DNA of 64,000 nt from Myxococcales bacterium (GCA_020633325.1 JACKDX010000003.1:1-64000); one strand, 5' to 3'; shown: positions 1-7,600, counted from the first letter of the stretch. The notes: generated by a model not told the origin, from the sequence alone. Program-made: numbers and translations.

Positions 1-1
1 G

Positions 2-520
2 GATCCCGACAATGACCAGGACGGTGTGCTGGATGCCGAGGACAAATGTCCAACAGCGCCAGGCGCAGTCGAGGACCAAGGATGTCCCAAGTCCGTGCGT
101 ATGGACGAAGAAAAGGGTCAGATCATCATCTTAGAGCGGGTGGAGTTTGCCACGGGCAAAGACCGCATCTTGAAGAAGAGCCATGCTCTGCTTCAGGAGG
201 TCTACAACACCCTCAAGGTCAATCCGCAAATCAAGCGTTTGCGGGTAGAAGGCCACACCGATGATCGCGGTGCCGACAAGTTCAACATGAAACTGTCGAA
301 AGGTCGTGCACGCAGCGTCATGACGTGGCTCATCCAGGCGGGCGCTGATCCCTCTAGGGTGGAGGCGTACGGCTGCGGCGAAGCACGTCCCATCGATACC
401 AACAAGACCAAGGATGGACGTCAGGCCAACCGACGGGTGGAGTTCCACATCGTCGATCCGGCTCCATCGGCGGGAGCGAGGTCATCGGAGGGCTGCGAGC
501 TGGTTGAGGATCTTAACTAG
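2..520 (+). CDS. OmpA-family outer-membrane protein, C-terminal part (5' end outside window)
   Basis: The reading frame is open from the first bases of the window, so the gene starts upstream; a GTG at 26 is internal. The visible N-terminal part is the end of a thrombospondin type 3 calcium-binding repeat (DPDNDQDG...D.EDKCP), the usual linker after an outer-membrane beta barrel. The rest, about 130 residues, is an OmpA C-terminal peptidoglycan-binding domain: VEFATGKDRI, then GHTDDRG, LSKGRARSV, YGCGEARPI and NRRVEFHI. This domain is expected to bind diaminopimelate in peptidoglycan from the periplasmic side. A short Ser/Gly-rich tail follows. The family call for the domain is firm; barrel type and total length cannot be seen. 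Confidence 0.9.
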   Translation, partial: DPDNDQDGVLDAEDKCPTAPGAVEDQGCPKSVRMDEEKGQIIILERVEFATGKDRILKKSHALLQEVYNTLKVNPQIKRLRVEGHTDDRGADKFNMKLSKGRARSVMTWLIQAGADPSRVEAYGCGEARPIDTNKTKDGRQANRRVEFHIVDPAPSAGARSSEGCELVEDLN

Positions 521-534
521 CGGCCAGGAGAGAA

Positions 535-570
535 ATACCAGCGCGGTGATCACGTATCCCGCGCTGGTAT
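535..570 (+). terminator. stem-loop after the OmpA-family gene
   Basis: A perfect 12-bp inverted repeat (ATACCAGCGCGG, 535-546, pairing with 559-570) encloses a 12-nt loop and lies 14 bases after the stop codon. There is no T-run after it, so it may be a weak terminator or an RNA 3'-end stabiliser rather than a canonical intrinsic terminator. Confidence 0.55.
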
Positions 571-636
571 GAGAGCGGGGACGGGTTCGGGGGCCATGGC
601 TTTCTCGGGCTCGTCCCTTGCTTTTTAAGGCGCACG

Positions 637-1407
637 ATGGGAGCCATGTCCGAGGTTTTAAAGGTTCATGCGGCACACCGTCTCAAGGAGCCCTTCGTTG
701 TCTATCGAGCGGCTGATTTTTTGGTGTTGAGCAAGCCGGCGGGCATGCTCAGCACCGGCGTTGATACGAGTGAGACCCTGTTAGATGCGGCGCATCGCCT
801 GGATCCTGAGGCGGTTCAGTTGCATGCCACCTCGCGGTTAGACCGCCAAGTGAGCGGCCTCGTCACATTTGCCCGCACGGATCGGGGCAACCGGCATCTT
901 CTTCTTGAGCGCGCCCAAGGCCGTTACGAGCGTCGCTATCTGGGATTGGTGCTGCGCTCGGACGCTGAGATTGCGCGTCACGGGCGCTGGACCTGGCCTA
1001 TTGGTATCGACCCCAATCGCCCTAAGCAGCGGCGGACTTGGCAGGAGGGCGAGGCGCCCTTGCCGGGCCTTAAGCCCGCTGAGACGGGATACCAGATACG
1101 TGCCACGCACGCGTCGCTCAGCGTCCTCCTGCTCACGCCACACACGGGGCGCACCCATCAATTGAGGCTGCATGCGGCGGCTGCGGGGATGCCGCTATTG
1201 GGTGATGTCCCGTATGGCGGCAAGCGCGACGTTGTGCTGTGTGATGGACGCGTCGTAGGGGCAGCCCGGGTGATGCTGCACTGCATGCGCATCAGCTTTA
1301 CCCTCAACGACGGCCGGGACCTTGTTCTCAGCCTCGGTATTCCCGACGACATGCAAGAGATATGGCGGAGCACGGGAGGCGAGCCGCTCACGGCGAACCT
1401 AGACTAA
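637..1407 (+). CDS. RluA-family pseudouridine synthase
   Basis: The 256-residue product has the hallmarks of RluA-type RNA pseudouridine synthases, which isomerise uridine in 23S rRNA or tRNA. These are the SKPAGMLST block near residue 32, the catalytic motif SRLDRQVSGL with the nucleophilic Asp69, RYLGLVL, and the GRTHQLRLHAA block followed by GDVPYGG. It lacks an N-terminal S4 RNA-binding domain, so it resembles the short RluA/TruC-like forms. The ATG at 637 is chosen because homology starts within about 20 residues of it; a second ATG lies at 646. The 3' end overlaps the convergent TPR gene by 9 bp. The exact target uridine cannot be inferred. Confidence 0.88.
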   Translation: MGAMSEVLKVHAAHRLKEPFVVYRAADFLVLSKPAGMLSTGVDTSETLLDAAHRLDPEAVQLHATSRLDRQVSGLVTFARTDRGNRHLLLERAQGRYERRYLGLVLRSDAEIARHGRWTWPIGIDPNRPKQRRTWQEGEAPLPGLKPAETGYQIRATHASLSVLLLTPHTGRTHQLRLHAAAAGMPLLGDVPYGGKRDVVLCDGRVVGAARVMLHCMRISFTLNDGRDLVLSLGIPDDMQEIWRSTGGEPLTANLD

Positions 1408-2406
1408 GACAGAGGCAACAGGAAGCTGCGGTAGATCGGAAGGCGGCTCGCTGTCGGAGGCAAGTAGGTGCTCCAGGCAATGAAGGATTTCGTCCTCGAC
1501 ATCACCGCCGCCGTGCGCGATGCGTTCTATGTTCCTCTGATACACAAACAAAAAGGACGGGCTTTGCGATTCTGAGGGTTCGTCTTGGCACCCATCCCAA
1601 TGCACACCAGCTCGGGGATCCACGCCGCCGGTTACCACCTCGGCTCCGGGTAAGTCGGCGACGATCACCGCAACATCGACGATCTTGGCGCGCGCGCTTT
1701 CTTCGAGCCGCGCGAGCGCGGCATCGACGCGGGTGCGAAATGCTCCCGGCTCCAACGACCAAGGCCAACTCGGTGTGCGCTGGTCGGCCTCCCGTGCAGC
1801 CAGTAGCCAGATCAGCGATTCCTGGGTTTTTTGTTGGGCACGCAGAAAAAGGCCCCATACATAGAGCACATCTCCGTTGTTTTTTTCTCGTTCGAAGGCC
1901 GCCCGCAGAAGGGGTTCGGCCCCGATCAAGTCGCCGACTTCAAACTTGGCCCGGCCCACCATAAAGTCCAAACCTGCTCGCTCAAAAGGGCCGATGGGCA
2001 GCCCCCCAGCGACCCGGGAAGCGTGCTCGGCGTCTCCCCGATGCAATAGCGCATCGATCTTAAGTAGCATTGCTTCCGCGATTTCGTCCGACTCTCGAGC
2101 GATGTCAAGCGCGTCGTTGGCGAGTTCGATGGCTTCATCGAAGTCGTGAAGCGGGTGGATCAATACCTCAGCAGCGTTCAGTTTGGCCTCAATCAAGCTA
2201 TCATCGAGGTCCATCGCATGCCGATAATGCTCAAGCGCGTCTTCGACCTCTCCTTGCGCGGCACGAATGTACCCGAGAAGATTATGGGCTTCTGCACACT
2301 GATCATCGAGTTCAAGGGTTTTCTGGGCGGAGGTCCATGCGCCCTCAAAGTCCCCGCGGCTGGCGAGATCCCAACCGCGGTCCAGATGTGCAGAGAGTTG
2401 ATCCAT
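1399..2406 (-). CDS. TPR-repeat protein with a degenerate zincin-like C-terminal domain
   Basis: The 335-residue protein has no signal peptide. Residues 5-200 form tetratricopeptide-like helical repeats (AEAHNLLGYIRAAQGEVEDAL, DFDEAIELANDAL, GRAKFEVGDLIGAEPLL), a scaffold for protein contacts. Residues about 222-320 resemble the small PF06262-type zincin-like metallopeptidase domain: FRTRVDAALARLE, then VAVIVADLPGAEVV, GVDPRAGVHW, FLFVYQRNIERIA, and the region where the family carries HEIGHHFG. Here that block reads HCLEH (309-313): both histidines are kept but the catalytic Glu is replaced by Cys, with a Glu two residues later. It may be inactive or use the inverted HxxEH arrangement. It is divergent from the MepA-type gene with a 50-bp gap. 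Confidence 0.72.
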   Translation of the reverse strand: MDQLSAHLDRGWDLASRGDFEGAWTSAQKTLELDDQCAEAHNLLGYIRAAQGEVEDALEHYRHAMDLDDSLIEAKLNAAEVLIHPLHDFDEAIELANDALDIARESDEIAEAMLLKIDALLHRGDAEHASRVAGGLPIGPFERAGLDFMVGRAKFEVGDLIGAEPLLRAAFEREKNNGDVLYVWGLFLRAQQKTQESLIWLLAAREADQRTPSWPWSLEPGAFRTRVDAALARLEESARAKIVDVAVIVADLPGAEVVTGGVDPRAGVHWDGCQDEPSESQSPSFLFVYQRNIERIAHGGGDVEDEILHCLEHLLASDSEPPSDLPQLPVASVLV

Positions 2407-2456
2407 GGAGGTATCGGAACGCTTTCATTCACGATATTGTGCAAGAGGTCAAGGCA

Positions 2457-3350
2457 ATGCCATTGAGGCGTGAAAAACTGCCAGGAACACATATTGTTGG
2501 CCGAGGGGCGGAACATCTGCTCGCCGTGTGTGGCTTGCTGCACTTGGGCTGTCTCAGCGTGGCTCCTCCGAAAGATGCGCAGGGCTCCTGGGGTGCGCCA
2601 TCAGAGGGTGCGTTGCTTGGGGGCACCGCATTACCCAACCAGGGTGCGGGCTACGTGCGGGCAAGGCCTGATGAGCCAACGCGCTTTGGCACCGAGCGCA
2701 TGGTCAATGCATTAGAGCGAGCGGCGCGTATTGTGGCTGAGCATTTTGAAGGCACCTTCCCGCTCAAAATCGGTGATTTATCGAGCCAAGAGGGAGGAGC
2801 GCACCCTCGACATGGCAGTCACCGCTCGGGACGCGACGCGGATATCATATATTATATCACGGATGTGAAGGGACATCCGCATCGCGGTATGGGATGGCTC
2901 GCGTTTAACCGTTTTGGATTCGCACGCGAGCAAGGGGGACCCCAAGGGAAACAGGGCAGCGGAAAGACTTTTTTCTTTGATGAGGCGCGAAACTGGCACC
3001 TGGTTCGCACTTTGCTGAGTGACCCGAGCATCGACGTGCAGTGGATCTTTTGTTCCTACGGGATAAAAGCGCGGTTGCTCAGCTATGCCGCCATTCACGA
3101 ACCAGATGCTGGGATTCTGTTTCGTGCTGCCTGGATTCTGCACCGGCCCACCAACGCGCGATCCCACAGCGATCATTTTCACGTGCGAATTATGTGTTCC
3201 ATTGAAGAGCACGCCTCGGGTTGCCTGGATACGGCTCCGGTATGGCCATGGCTAAGGCACAGAGATGATCTGCGGAACTGGCAGGCCGATCCCGTTTTTG
3301 GAGACCAAGAACTCATCAGCGAGCTCATGCGCGATACCTCCCAGCGCTAA
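2457..3350 (+). CDS. mepA: Penicillin-insensitive murein endopeptidase (M74, MepA-like)
   Basis: The 297-residue protein matches MepA, a zinc metallopeptidase that cleaves D-Ala-meso-DAP crosslinks in peptidoglycan in the periplasm. Key zinc-site motifs are visible: SHRSGRDADI (His122 and Asp129, the H-x6-D pair of the family) and HSDHFHVRI near the C terminus. The flanking segment ARIVAEHFEGTFPLKIGDLS and GGAHPRHG also fit. ATG 2457 is chosen because a longer frame (open from 2070) runs entirely antisense to the TPR gene. The N terminus has basic residues and a hydrophobic stretch LLAVCGLLHLGC, suggesting a signal peptide, possibly a lipoprotein although the lipobox is poor. E. coli MepA is of similar length. 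Confidence 0.85.
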   Translation: MPLRREKLPGTHIVGRGAEHLLAVCGLLHLGCLSVAPPKDAQGSWGAPSEGALLGGTALPNQGAGYVRARPDEPTRFGTERMVNALERAARIVAEHFEGTFPLKIGDLSSQEGGAHPRHGSHRSGRDADIIYYITDVKGHPHRGMGWLAFNRFGFAREQGGPQGKQGSGKTFFFDEARNWHLVRTLLSDPSIDVQWIFCSYGIKARLLSYAAIHEPDAGILFRAAWILHRPTNARSHSDHFHVRIMCSIEEHASGCLDTAPVWPWLRHRDDLRNWQADPVFGDQELISELMRDTSQR

Positions 3351-3378
3351 GATTCCACTTTTCTTATGAGGGATTGCT

Positions 3379-3417
3379 CACACGGGCGCTGCTTGGCAGG
3401 GGCGGTGCGCTCGTGTG
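3379..3417. terminator. hairpin between convergent genes
   Basis: CACACGGGCGC (3379-3389) pairs with GCGCTCGTGTG (3407-3417) with one G-U pair and a 17-nt loop, in the 108-bp gap between two convergent genes. No T-run follows on either strand, so it is only a candidate bidirectional terminator. Confidence 0.4.
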
Positions 3418-3458
3418 TACGACGTCGCAAGGATCCTCCGCCGCTACAGGATATTGTG

Positions 3459-4262
3459 CTAGGTGGACTTGAGCAAGCAATCGCAGAGTTCTGCCACCTG
3501 ATCTAAGGAATGCGCGTCCGGTAGCCGTAACCAATCTCGGCTTTTGTCGAAAAGTGCATGCGCCTGTTGTTGGCTAGAAGTGTCCGATCGCCACAAGAGC
3601 ACATGCGCGTGCTCGGGAAGCTCAGGGCCTAAGGCGGCGATGGTTGTGATGCTGATGGCAGGCATGTGACCATCAACAATGACGACGAGGGGACGATCTC
3701 TGGCATTATGAATCTCTTCCATCAGTGAAAAGAGATCGTCGATGGCCTGCACGCTCGCGACTCCGTCAAGACGTGCTGCAAGCTGTTGAGAACTCGTCAC
3801 ATCGGTGGTCGCAATAAATACCGCAGGCGGCAGGTCGTGCGAAGCGGGGATGGTTTGTCTCGCCGTCCGCGTCTTCAACATGCGGTCCGAGTCGTTCGAC
3901 TTGCGCTTGACGGGGCCTGAAGAGCCCGAGGTCCCCGTGGGGGGGAGGGAGAGCTCGCTGATGCGACGAATCTCGCTGCTGCCGTCGGCAAAGTCATTTT
4001 GAATTCCCAGGAGCCGATGCACTTCCTCGATCGCCAGCAATGCGGTTTTTCTTCCCACGACTTCTTCGAGTGTCGTCCGAAGAGCTTTCCTCACAAACGC
4101 CAGGAGGGCAGTTTGTTTTCCGGGCGGCTCCGAAAGTCCCGCTACTTGTAGTGCGGTGGCGATAACCTCATCGCGTACCTCAGGCGCAACCACACTATCC
4201 AGCGCCTCTTGAAGTGCCTGTGCATAGAGTTGGGTGTTGGGTCGTTGATCGTCCGGCAACAA
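3459..4262 (-). CDS. Orphan protein with an atypical receiver-like C-terminal domain
   Basis: The last ~125 residues have a response-regulator receiver layout. There is a hydrophobic strand PPAVFIATTD, a central strand with a possible phospho-acceptor (VVIVDGHMPAIS), and a later strand AHVLLWRSD where a conserved Thr/Ser is expected. The acidic pair normally found at the first strand is missing. The N-terminal ~100 residues are helical (LQEALDSVV..., LLAFVRKALRTTLEEVVG), joined by a Ser/Thr/basic linker. No output DNA-binding domain is seen. The frame stays open to 4427, but that would overlap the divergent gene at 4348. I prefer the TTG pair at 4262/4259, just after an AGGAGG at 4269-4264; the exact start is uncertain. 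Function unknown. Confidence 0.6.
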   Translation of the reverse strand: MLPDDQRPNTQLYAQALQEALDSVVAPEVRDEVIATALQVAGLSEPPGKQTALLAFVRKALRTTLEEVVGRKTALLAIEEVHRLLGIQNDFADGSSEIRRISELSLPPTGTSGSSGPVKRKSNDSDRMLKTRTARQTIPASHDLPPAVFIATTDVTSSQQLAARLDGVASVQAIDDLFSLMEEIHNARDRPLVVIVDGHMPAISITTIAALGPELPEHAHVLLWRSDTSSQQQAHALFDKSRDWLRLPDAHSLDQVAELCDCLLKST

Positions 4263-4347
4263 GCCTCCTGCCGTTGGAGAAGCCTTCAATCTAGCCCGAT
4301 CGTTTGCAATTCTGCAAGTAGGGGTCCCAGTGTAGTATGGAGGCAGT

Positions 4348-5265
4348 ATGCGAGTAATAGGGGTTGATGAAAACGGTCTTGGGCCGCGATTAGGACCGTT
4401 GGTGGCATCCCTCGTGGCGATTGACATACGCGTCTATCAGCCCCAACGTCTCTTTCGCCTAGGCCGTGCACTCGGCATCGACGACAGCAAGCGCGTTGCG
4501 AGCTTTGGCCATATGGCGCACGTCGAAGGGCTTGCGCTGGCAATGCTTGAAGCGCTTTCGGGTGAGGTTCCTAAGACGTCCGACGATCTCATCCGACTTG
4601 TTAGTTTGGAGCCTATCGAACACCTACAAGCGCCCTGTCCGAGAGCGTCATTCACGCAGTGTTGGCATACTGACGACAAGGTCTTTCTGCCTGCCTTTGG
4701 CGGACACACAGATGAAGGGCGAGCAATAGTGCGGGCGCTTTCTCAGGCTGGCGTGATGCTTAGAAGCTGGCGCTCTGCGATTGCTTGCGCAGGGGTATTA
4801 AACGGTGAAGCGAAACGGGGACGGAATCGACTCCAGGTTAATCTCGGGTTATTCGAACGGCTGGTGCGCCATGCACGAAAGGAGAGCGCAAGCGACATTC
4901 AGGCCATTTGCGGCATGGTCGGCGGCATCCGGAGCTATGCGGACTATGTGGAATTTTTCGCTAAAGAGGATCTCTGTCCATTGCCAACGGGTGCGGGGAC
5001 GCGCCGCTATCGCATCGAAGGATTTGGTGAGCTGCGTTTTGCCGTGGGTGCGGACGGCCATCATTTGCCGGTGGCGTTGGCTTCGATGGTGGGTAAGTAC
5101 GTTCGCGAGCTTTGCATGTTGCGTGCGCACCATTTCTACGCCCGGGGTGATCGAGAGCTTCAAAAGGTGAGCGGCTATCACGACCCCCTCACCGCCCGGT
5201 TTGTACGACGCACCGCCAAGCTACGGAGACAGTTAGGGATTGCGCCCGAGTGCTTTGAACGCTAA
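4348..5265 (+). CDS. Divergent RNase HII-like protein
   Basis: The 305-residue protein resembles RNase HII, which cleaves RNA in RNA-DNA hybrids, but only distantly. MRVIGVDENGLGPRLGP corresponds to the family's GVDEAGRGPLAGP block and keeps the Asp7/Glu8 pair. IDDSKR (44-49) matches the DSK motif. VGADGHHLPVALASMVGKYVREL (from 233) matches the ADxxYPAVSAASILAKVxRD block, keeping Asp236. The Gly-Arg-Gly substrate-recognition motif is replaced by NGLG, and the third catalytic Asp (usually in a DG pair) is not evident. There is a ~100-residue insertion compared with normal RNase HII (~200-230 residues). It is first in an apparent operon with 5284 and 6315. Confidence 0.65.
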   Translation: MRVIGVDENGLGPRLGPLVASLVAIDIRVYQPQRLFRLGRALGIDDSKRVASFGHMAHVEGLALAMLEALSGEVPKTSDDLIRLVSLEPIEHLQAPCPRASFTQCWHTDDKVFLPAFGGHTDEGRAIVRALSQAGVMLRSWRSAIACAGVLNGEAKRGRNRLQVNLGLFERLVRHARKESASDIQAICGMVGGIRSYADYVEFFAKEDLCPLPTGAGTRRYRIEGFGELRFAVGADGHHLPVALASMVGKYVRELCMLRAHHFYARGDRELQKVSGYHDPLTARFVRRTAKLRRQLGIAPECFER

Positions 5266-5283
5266 CGTCGAGGACTAGGTACG

Positions 5284-6318
5284 ATGCCAAACCACAAAAA
5301 CACATTGCGGGTGGTGGTGCTGAGCAGTTCCGACGACAGCAATGAGCGGCTCATTGCCGAGGCCATTGCAGATGCAATGCTTGTGGGTAACCCCAAAGGT
5401 GGGCCAGGCAGTGCTGTGGCGGCAGCGCCGCAATCGCTTGCCGAAGGGATCCTGCTCGAAGCCGACGCCGCTCTTGTGCTCGATGCGCCTTCACTCAGGC
5501 AGGCGCTTGAGGCTGGGGTAGCCATGTGCGCGGTGGTATTGCCCTCCTTCGATGTCATGTGGCCAGGTAGCCTTTCAGAGGCGGACTGTGTGTACGTGGT
5601 TCATGAAACACTCATCCCAGAAGTGTTGAACCGCGGCGCGAAAAAGGAGCACGTACACGTGATAGGTCCTATCGCGCCCAAACGCTTCAGCCACGTGAAA
5701 GACGATGTGCGCAGCGCGAGGGAAGCCGAGTTTGGCTTGGTAGAGACAACGCCGATTGTGCTGGTCCCCACCTCCGGCCTCGATGCGATGGATCTCGGTA
5801 TGGCGTTGACGCAGCTTGCCCAGGTCAAGAGCAACGTGCAGTTTCTCTTCGATGTCGATGACGATGTGCAGGCAGCAGAAGCGCTTCGGCGGGAGGTGCC
5901 CGGGCGGGGCATTCAGGGAAGAATGTTCGCGGATCGGGGTCGCGCGCCGGAATATTGGCAGCTGGCCCAAGTCGTGATGACCCGTCCTCGATCGACTGAT
6001 GTGCTCAAGGCCCTGGCCGTCGGAGCCGGCCTGGTGCTCCCGAAGCCAGGTCGCGGGGACGGGCAAGCCGCAAAATTGCTGTGCGAGATCGGAGTCGCGC
6101 ACGCGGTAAATCAGGACATGGCGATCGCAAGCACCATCGAGACCGCGATCGCTCCCGCTGCCATAGAACGCACACGCCGTCACATTGAGGCCCTGGATAT
6201 GCAGAGTGGTGCCCGCCGACTCGCCGAACACATTCGTCTCCGTTGGGACGGGGGCTTTGGTAAAGCAGCATCGTCACAACGGCCGCGAGGCTTACCCAAA
6301 GGACTTGAAGCGCTGTGA
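5284..6318 (+). CDS. Putative GT-B-fold glycosyltransferase-like protein
   Basis: The 344-residue protein appears to have a two-domain Rossmann-like layout typical of GT-B enzymes of the MurG/MGDG-synthase type. The N-terminal half ends in a segment like the acceptor-domain exit (HVHVIGPIAPKRF, ~120-132), then the second domain begins with TPIVLVPTSGLDAMDLGMAL. The C-terminal part VMTRPRSTDVLKALAVGAGLVLPKPGRGDGQAAKLL resembles the nucleotide-sugar-binding region of MurG, where a G.tt.Ea..aG.P pattern is followed by DgQ..NA. No N-terminal Gly-rich loop for undecaprenyl carriers is present. It starts 18 bases after the RNase HII-like gene and overlaps the next gene by 4 bp (GTGA), so the three are probably co-transcribed. 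Specific donor or acceptor unknown. Confidence 0.5.
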   Translation: MPNHKNTLRVVVLSSSDDSNERLIAEAIADAMLVGNPKGGPGSAVAAAPQSLAEGILLEADAALVLDAPSLRQALEAGVAMCAVVLPSFDVMWPGSLSEADCVYVVHETLIPEVLNRGAKKEHVHVIGPIAPKRFSHVKDDVRSAREAEFGLVETTPIVLVPTSGLDAMDLGMALTQLAQVKSNVQFLFDVDDDVQAAEALRREVPGRGIQGRMFADRGRAPEYWQLAQVVMTRPRSTDVLKALAVGAGLVLPKPGRGDGQAAKLLCEIGVAHAVNQDMAIASTIETAIAPAAIERTRRHIEALDMQSGARRLAEHIRLRWDGGFGKAASSQRPRGLPKGLEAL

Positions 6319-6893
6319 GCCTAGCGAGGGGCCGCATCCGTTATTTGCCCGGCAGTCCACGCCAGCAGTTTTTGCGGTGGATCAGTGGCTGGGCTTTTTT
6401 GCATGCTGTCGTGCGCTTGCTAGGCAGGGTGTTGGGTTATCGACATGAGGTAGTCTTGTCTGTCAGCGAGAACAGTTTGCTAACACGCCACCGAAAGTTC
6501 TTGCTGGGAAGCGTCCTTTCTGAGCGCGAGTGCGACTACGCGCTTGATAAGGTAGTGATGCTGAGCGAGTTTAGGCGTTTTTCTAGGATTTTTCTGATCC
6601 TTGGAGCTGCGATAGCCGCGCTTGGAATTTTCTTAGGCGGCCGATCCATGCTCGAGTCTGCACGGGCTGCCGATGCAACCCTGTTGATGGCAGCGGCAGC
6701 AGTCTTTGGCCTGGGAGTCGCAGCAGACTTCGTGCTCCAGCTCATCACGTTGGGGGGTGATGCTTGTCTCGGACTTGAGGTTTATCTCGAAGACGCGCCA
6801 TCATTGTGCATCGTCGGATTAACGGCCGAAGAGATTGCCTCTTTGCGCAAGGCCATCCGATCCCGCCCTAAGAGGGCGCCTGTAACAGGCTAG
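6315..6893 (+). CDS. Small membrane protein of unknown function
   Basis: The 192-residue protein starts with GTG inside the stop region of the upstream gene (GTGA overlap), which implies translational coupling. It has a basic N terminus with a possible hydrophobic turn (ISGWAFLHAVVRLLGRVLG), then a polar stretch, then two clear membrane segments: FSRIFLILGAAIAALGIFLGG (~90-110) and LLMAAAAVFGLGVAADFVLQLI (~122-143). A cytosolic-type tail of ~45 residues ends in basic residues. I do not recognise a family. The two-helix hairpin and its position behind a GT-like gene suggest a membrane accessory role, but this is a guess. Its stop codon overlaps that of rpmB on the other strand (CTAG). Confidence 0.6.
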   Translation: MSLARGRIRYLPGSPRQQFLRWISGWAFLHAVVRLLGRVLGYRHEVVLSVSENSLLTRHRKFLLGSVLSERECDYALDKVVMLSEFRRFSRIFLILGAAIAALGIFLGGRSMLESARAADATLLMAAAAVFGLGVAADFVLQLITLGGDACLGLEVYLEDAPSLCIVGLTAEEIASLRKAIRSRPKRAPVTG

Positions 6894-7123
6894 ACTTTGC
6901 GGCTGCGGCGCAGCTCGGCCAGGACGGTTTGTAGCCCGCGCTTCTCTATATTGCGAATGCCCGACGTGCTGATCCTTAGGGTGATCCAACGGTGCTCGGT
7001 CGGGTGCCAGAACCGCTTGGTCTGCAGATTCGGAAGCAGGCGCCGCGGCGTCTTGATGTTAGAATGCGACACGCGGTTACCGCGTACGGGCTTTTTTCCG
7101 GTGACCTGACATTGACGTGCCAC
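6890..7123 (-). CDS. rpmB: 50S ribosomal protein L28
   Basis: The 77-residue product aligns over its whole length with proteobacterial L28: CQVTGKKPVRGN, VSHSNIKTPRRLLPNLQ, KRFW, WITLRISTSGIRNIEKRG and TVLAELR. It is a protein of the large ribosomal subunit. Only one N-terminal Cys is present, so it is the zinc-independent form. Translation starts at GTG with an AGGAGG at 7133-7128 (4-nt spacing). A strong sigma70-type promoter lies immediately upstream. It is not next to rpmG here. Its stop codon TAG shares the palindrome CTAG with the convergent membrane-protein gene. Confidence 0.97.
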   Translation of the reverse strand: MARQCQVTGKKPVRGNRVSHSNIKTPRRLLPNLQTKRFWHPTEHRWITLRISTSGIRNIEKRGLQTVLAELRRSRKV

Positions 7124-7147
7124 ATTGCCTCCTAAGATGCGGGCCGC

Positions 7148-7175
7148 ATTATACGCTTCCCGCGGGTAATTGCAA
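7148..7175 (-). promoter_or_regulatory. Sigma70-type promoter of rpmB
   Basis: On the minus strand TTGCAA (7175-7170) and a perfect TATAAT (7153-7148) are separated by 16 bp, about 25 bp before the rpmB start codon. This is one of the two best promoter matches in the window. Confidence 0.8.
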
Positions 7176-7259
7176 TCCTATCCAAATACAAAAGCGGACA
7201 CGGGAGGGCTTTGTGCATCAACAGCCGCCCCATGCCCGCCATTTTTCAGGAGCCTCGTT

Positions 7260-7278
7260 CGCTCAGCGACGCTGAGCG
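7260..7278 (-). terminator. hairpin after the 7280-7600 gene
   Basis: CGCTCAGC-GAC-GCTGAGCG is a perfect 8-bp stem with a 3-nt loop beginning 2 bases after the stop codon of the minus-strand gene. No T-run follows on the minus strand; one (TTTATT) follows on the plus strand. Confidence 0.4.
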
Positions 7279-7279
7279 T

Positions 7280-7600
7280 TTATTCGTGGTCGTGCTCGGG
7301 GGCGGGCTTGGCTTCGGCTACCTTGGCGGGCGCTTCCATAGCGCTGCTTTGGGCGGCGGATGGGGTGGCTGAATTAGCCGCCTGTTGCTGTTTGAGCACC
7401 TCGATCATGTTCCTGAGCTCTTCCGTTTCTGCGGTGGATTGCCTGCCTATGGCGTCGATACGGGCCCGAACAGCTTCCCCTTCGGTGGCAATATTCTCAG
7501 CAAGCATGTAGGTGGCGCCTAGAAGCACCGCGACGACCGCAAAGAAAATCACGAGGCCAATCGGATCGGTACGTTTGACACTGCGAACCTGTTCATTCAT
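7280..7600 (-). CDS. Small single-pass membrane protein with coiled-coil segment
   Basis: The 106-residue protein has a short basic cytosolic N terminus (MNEQVRSVKRTD), one membrane helix (PIGLVIFFAVVAVLLGATYML, ~13-33), then a predicted coiled coil (IATEGEAVRARIDAIGRQSTAETEELRNMIEVLKQQQ) and an Ala/Pro-rich tail ending EHDHE. I do not recognise a family. ATG 7600 is chosen because an AGGAG sits 8 bases upstream; the frame is open further up to 7669 but that part has an Arg-rich non-protein-like composition. The topology suggests a bitopic envelope protein with a periplasmic oligomerising region. Confidence 0.6.
   Translation of the reverse strand: MNEQVRSVKRTDPIGLVIFFAVVAVLLGATYMLAENIATEGEAVRARIDAIGRQSTAETEELRNMIEVLKQQQAANSATPSAAQSSAMEAPAKVAEAKPAPEHDHE

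Noticed and set aside
2070..2456. N-terminal extension of the MepA-type frame
   Set aside because: It lies antisense to the TPR gene, is Arg/His/Pro-rich without features, and the ATG at 2457 gives a normal-length protein with a signal-like N terminus.
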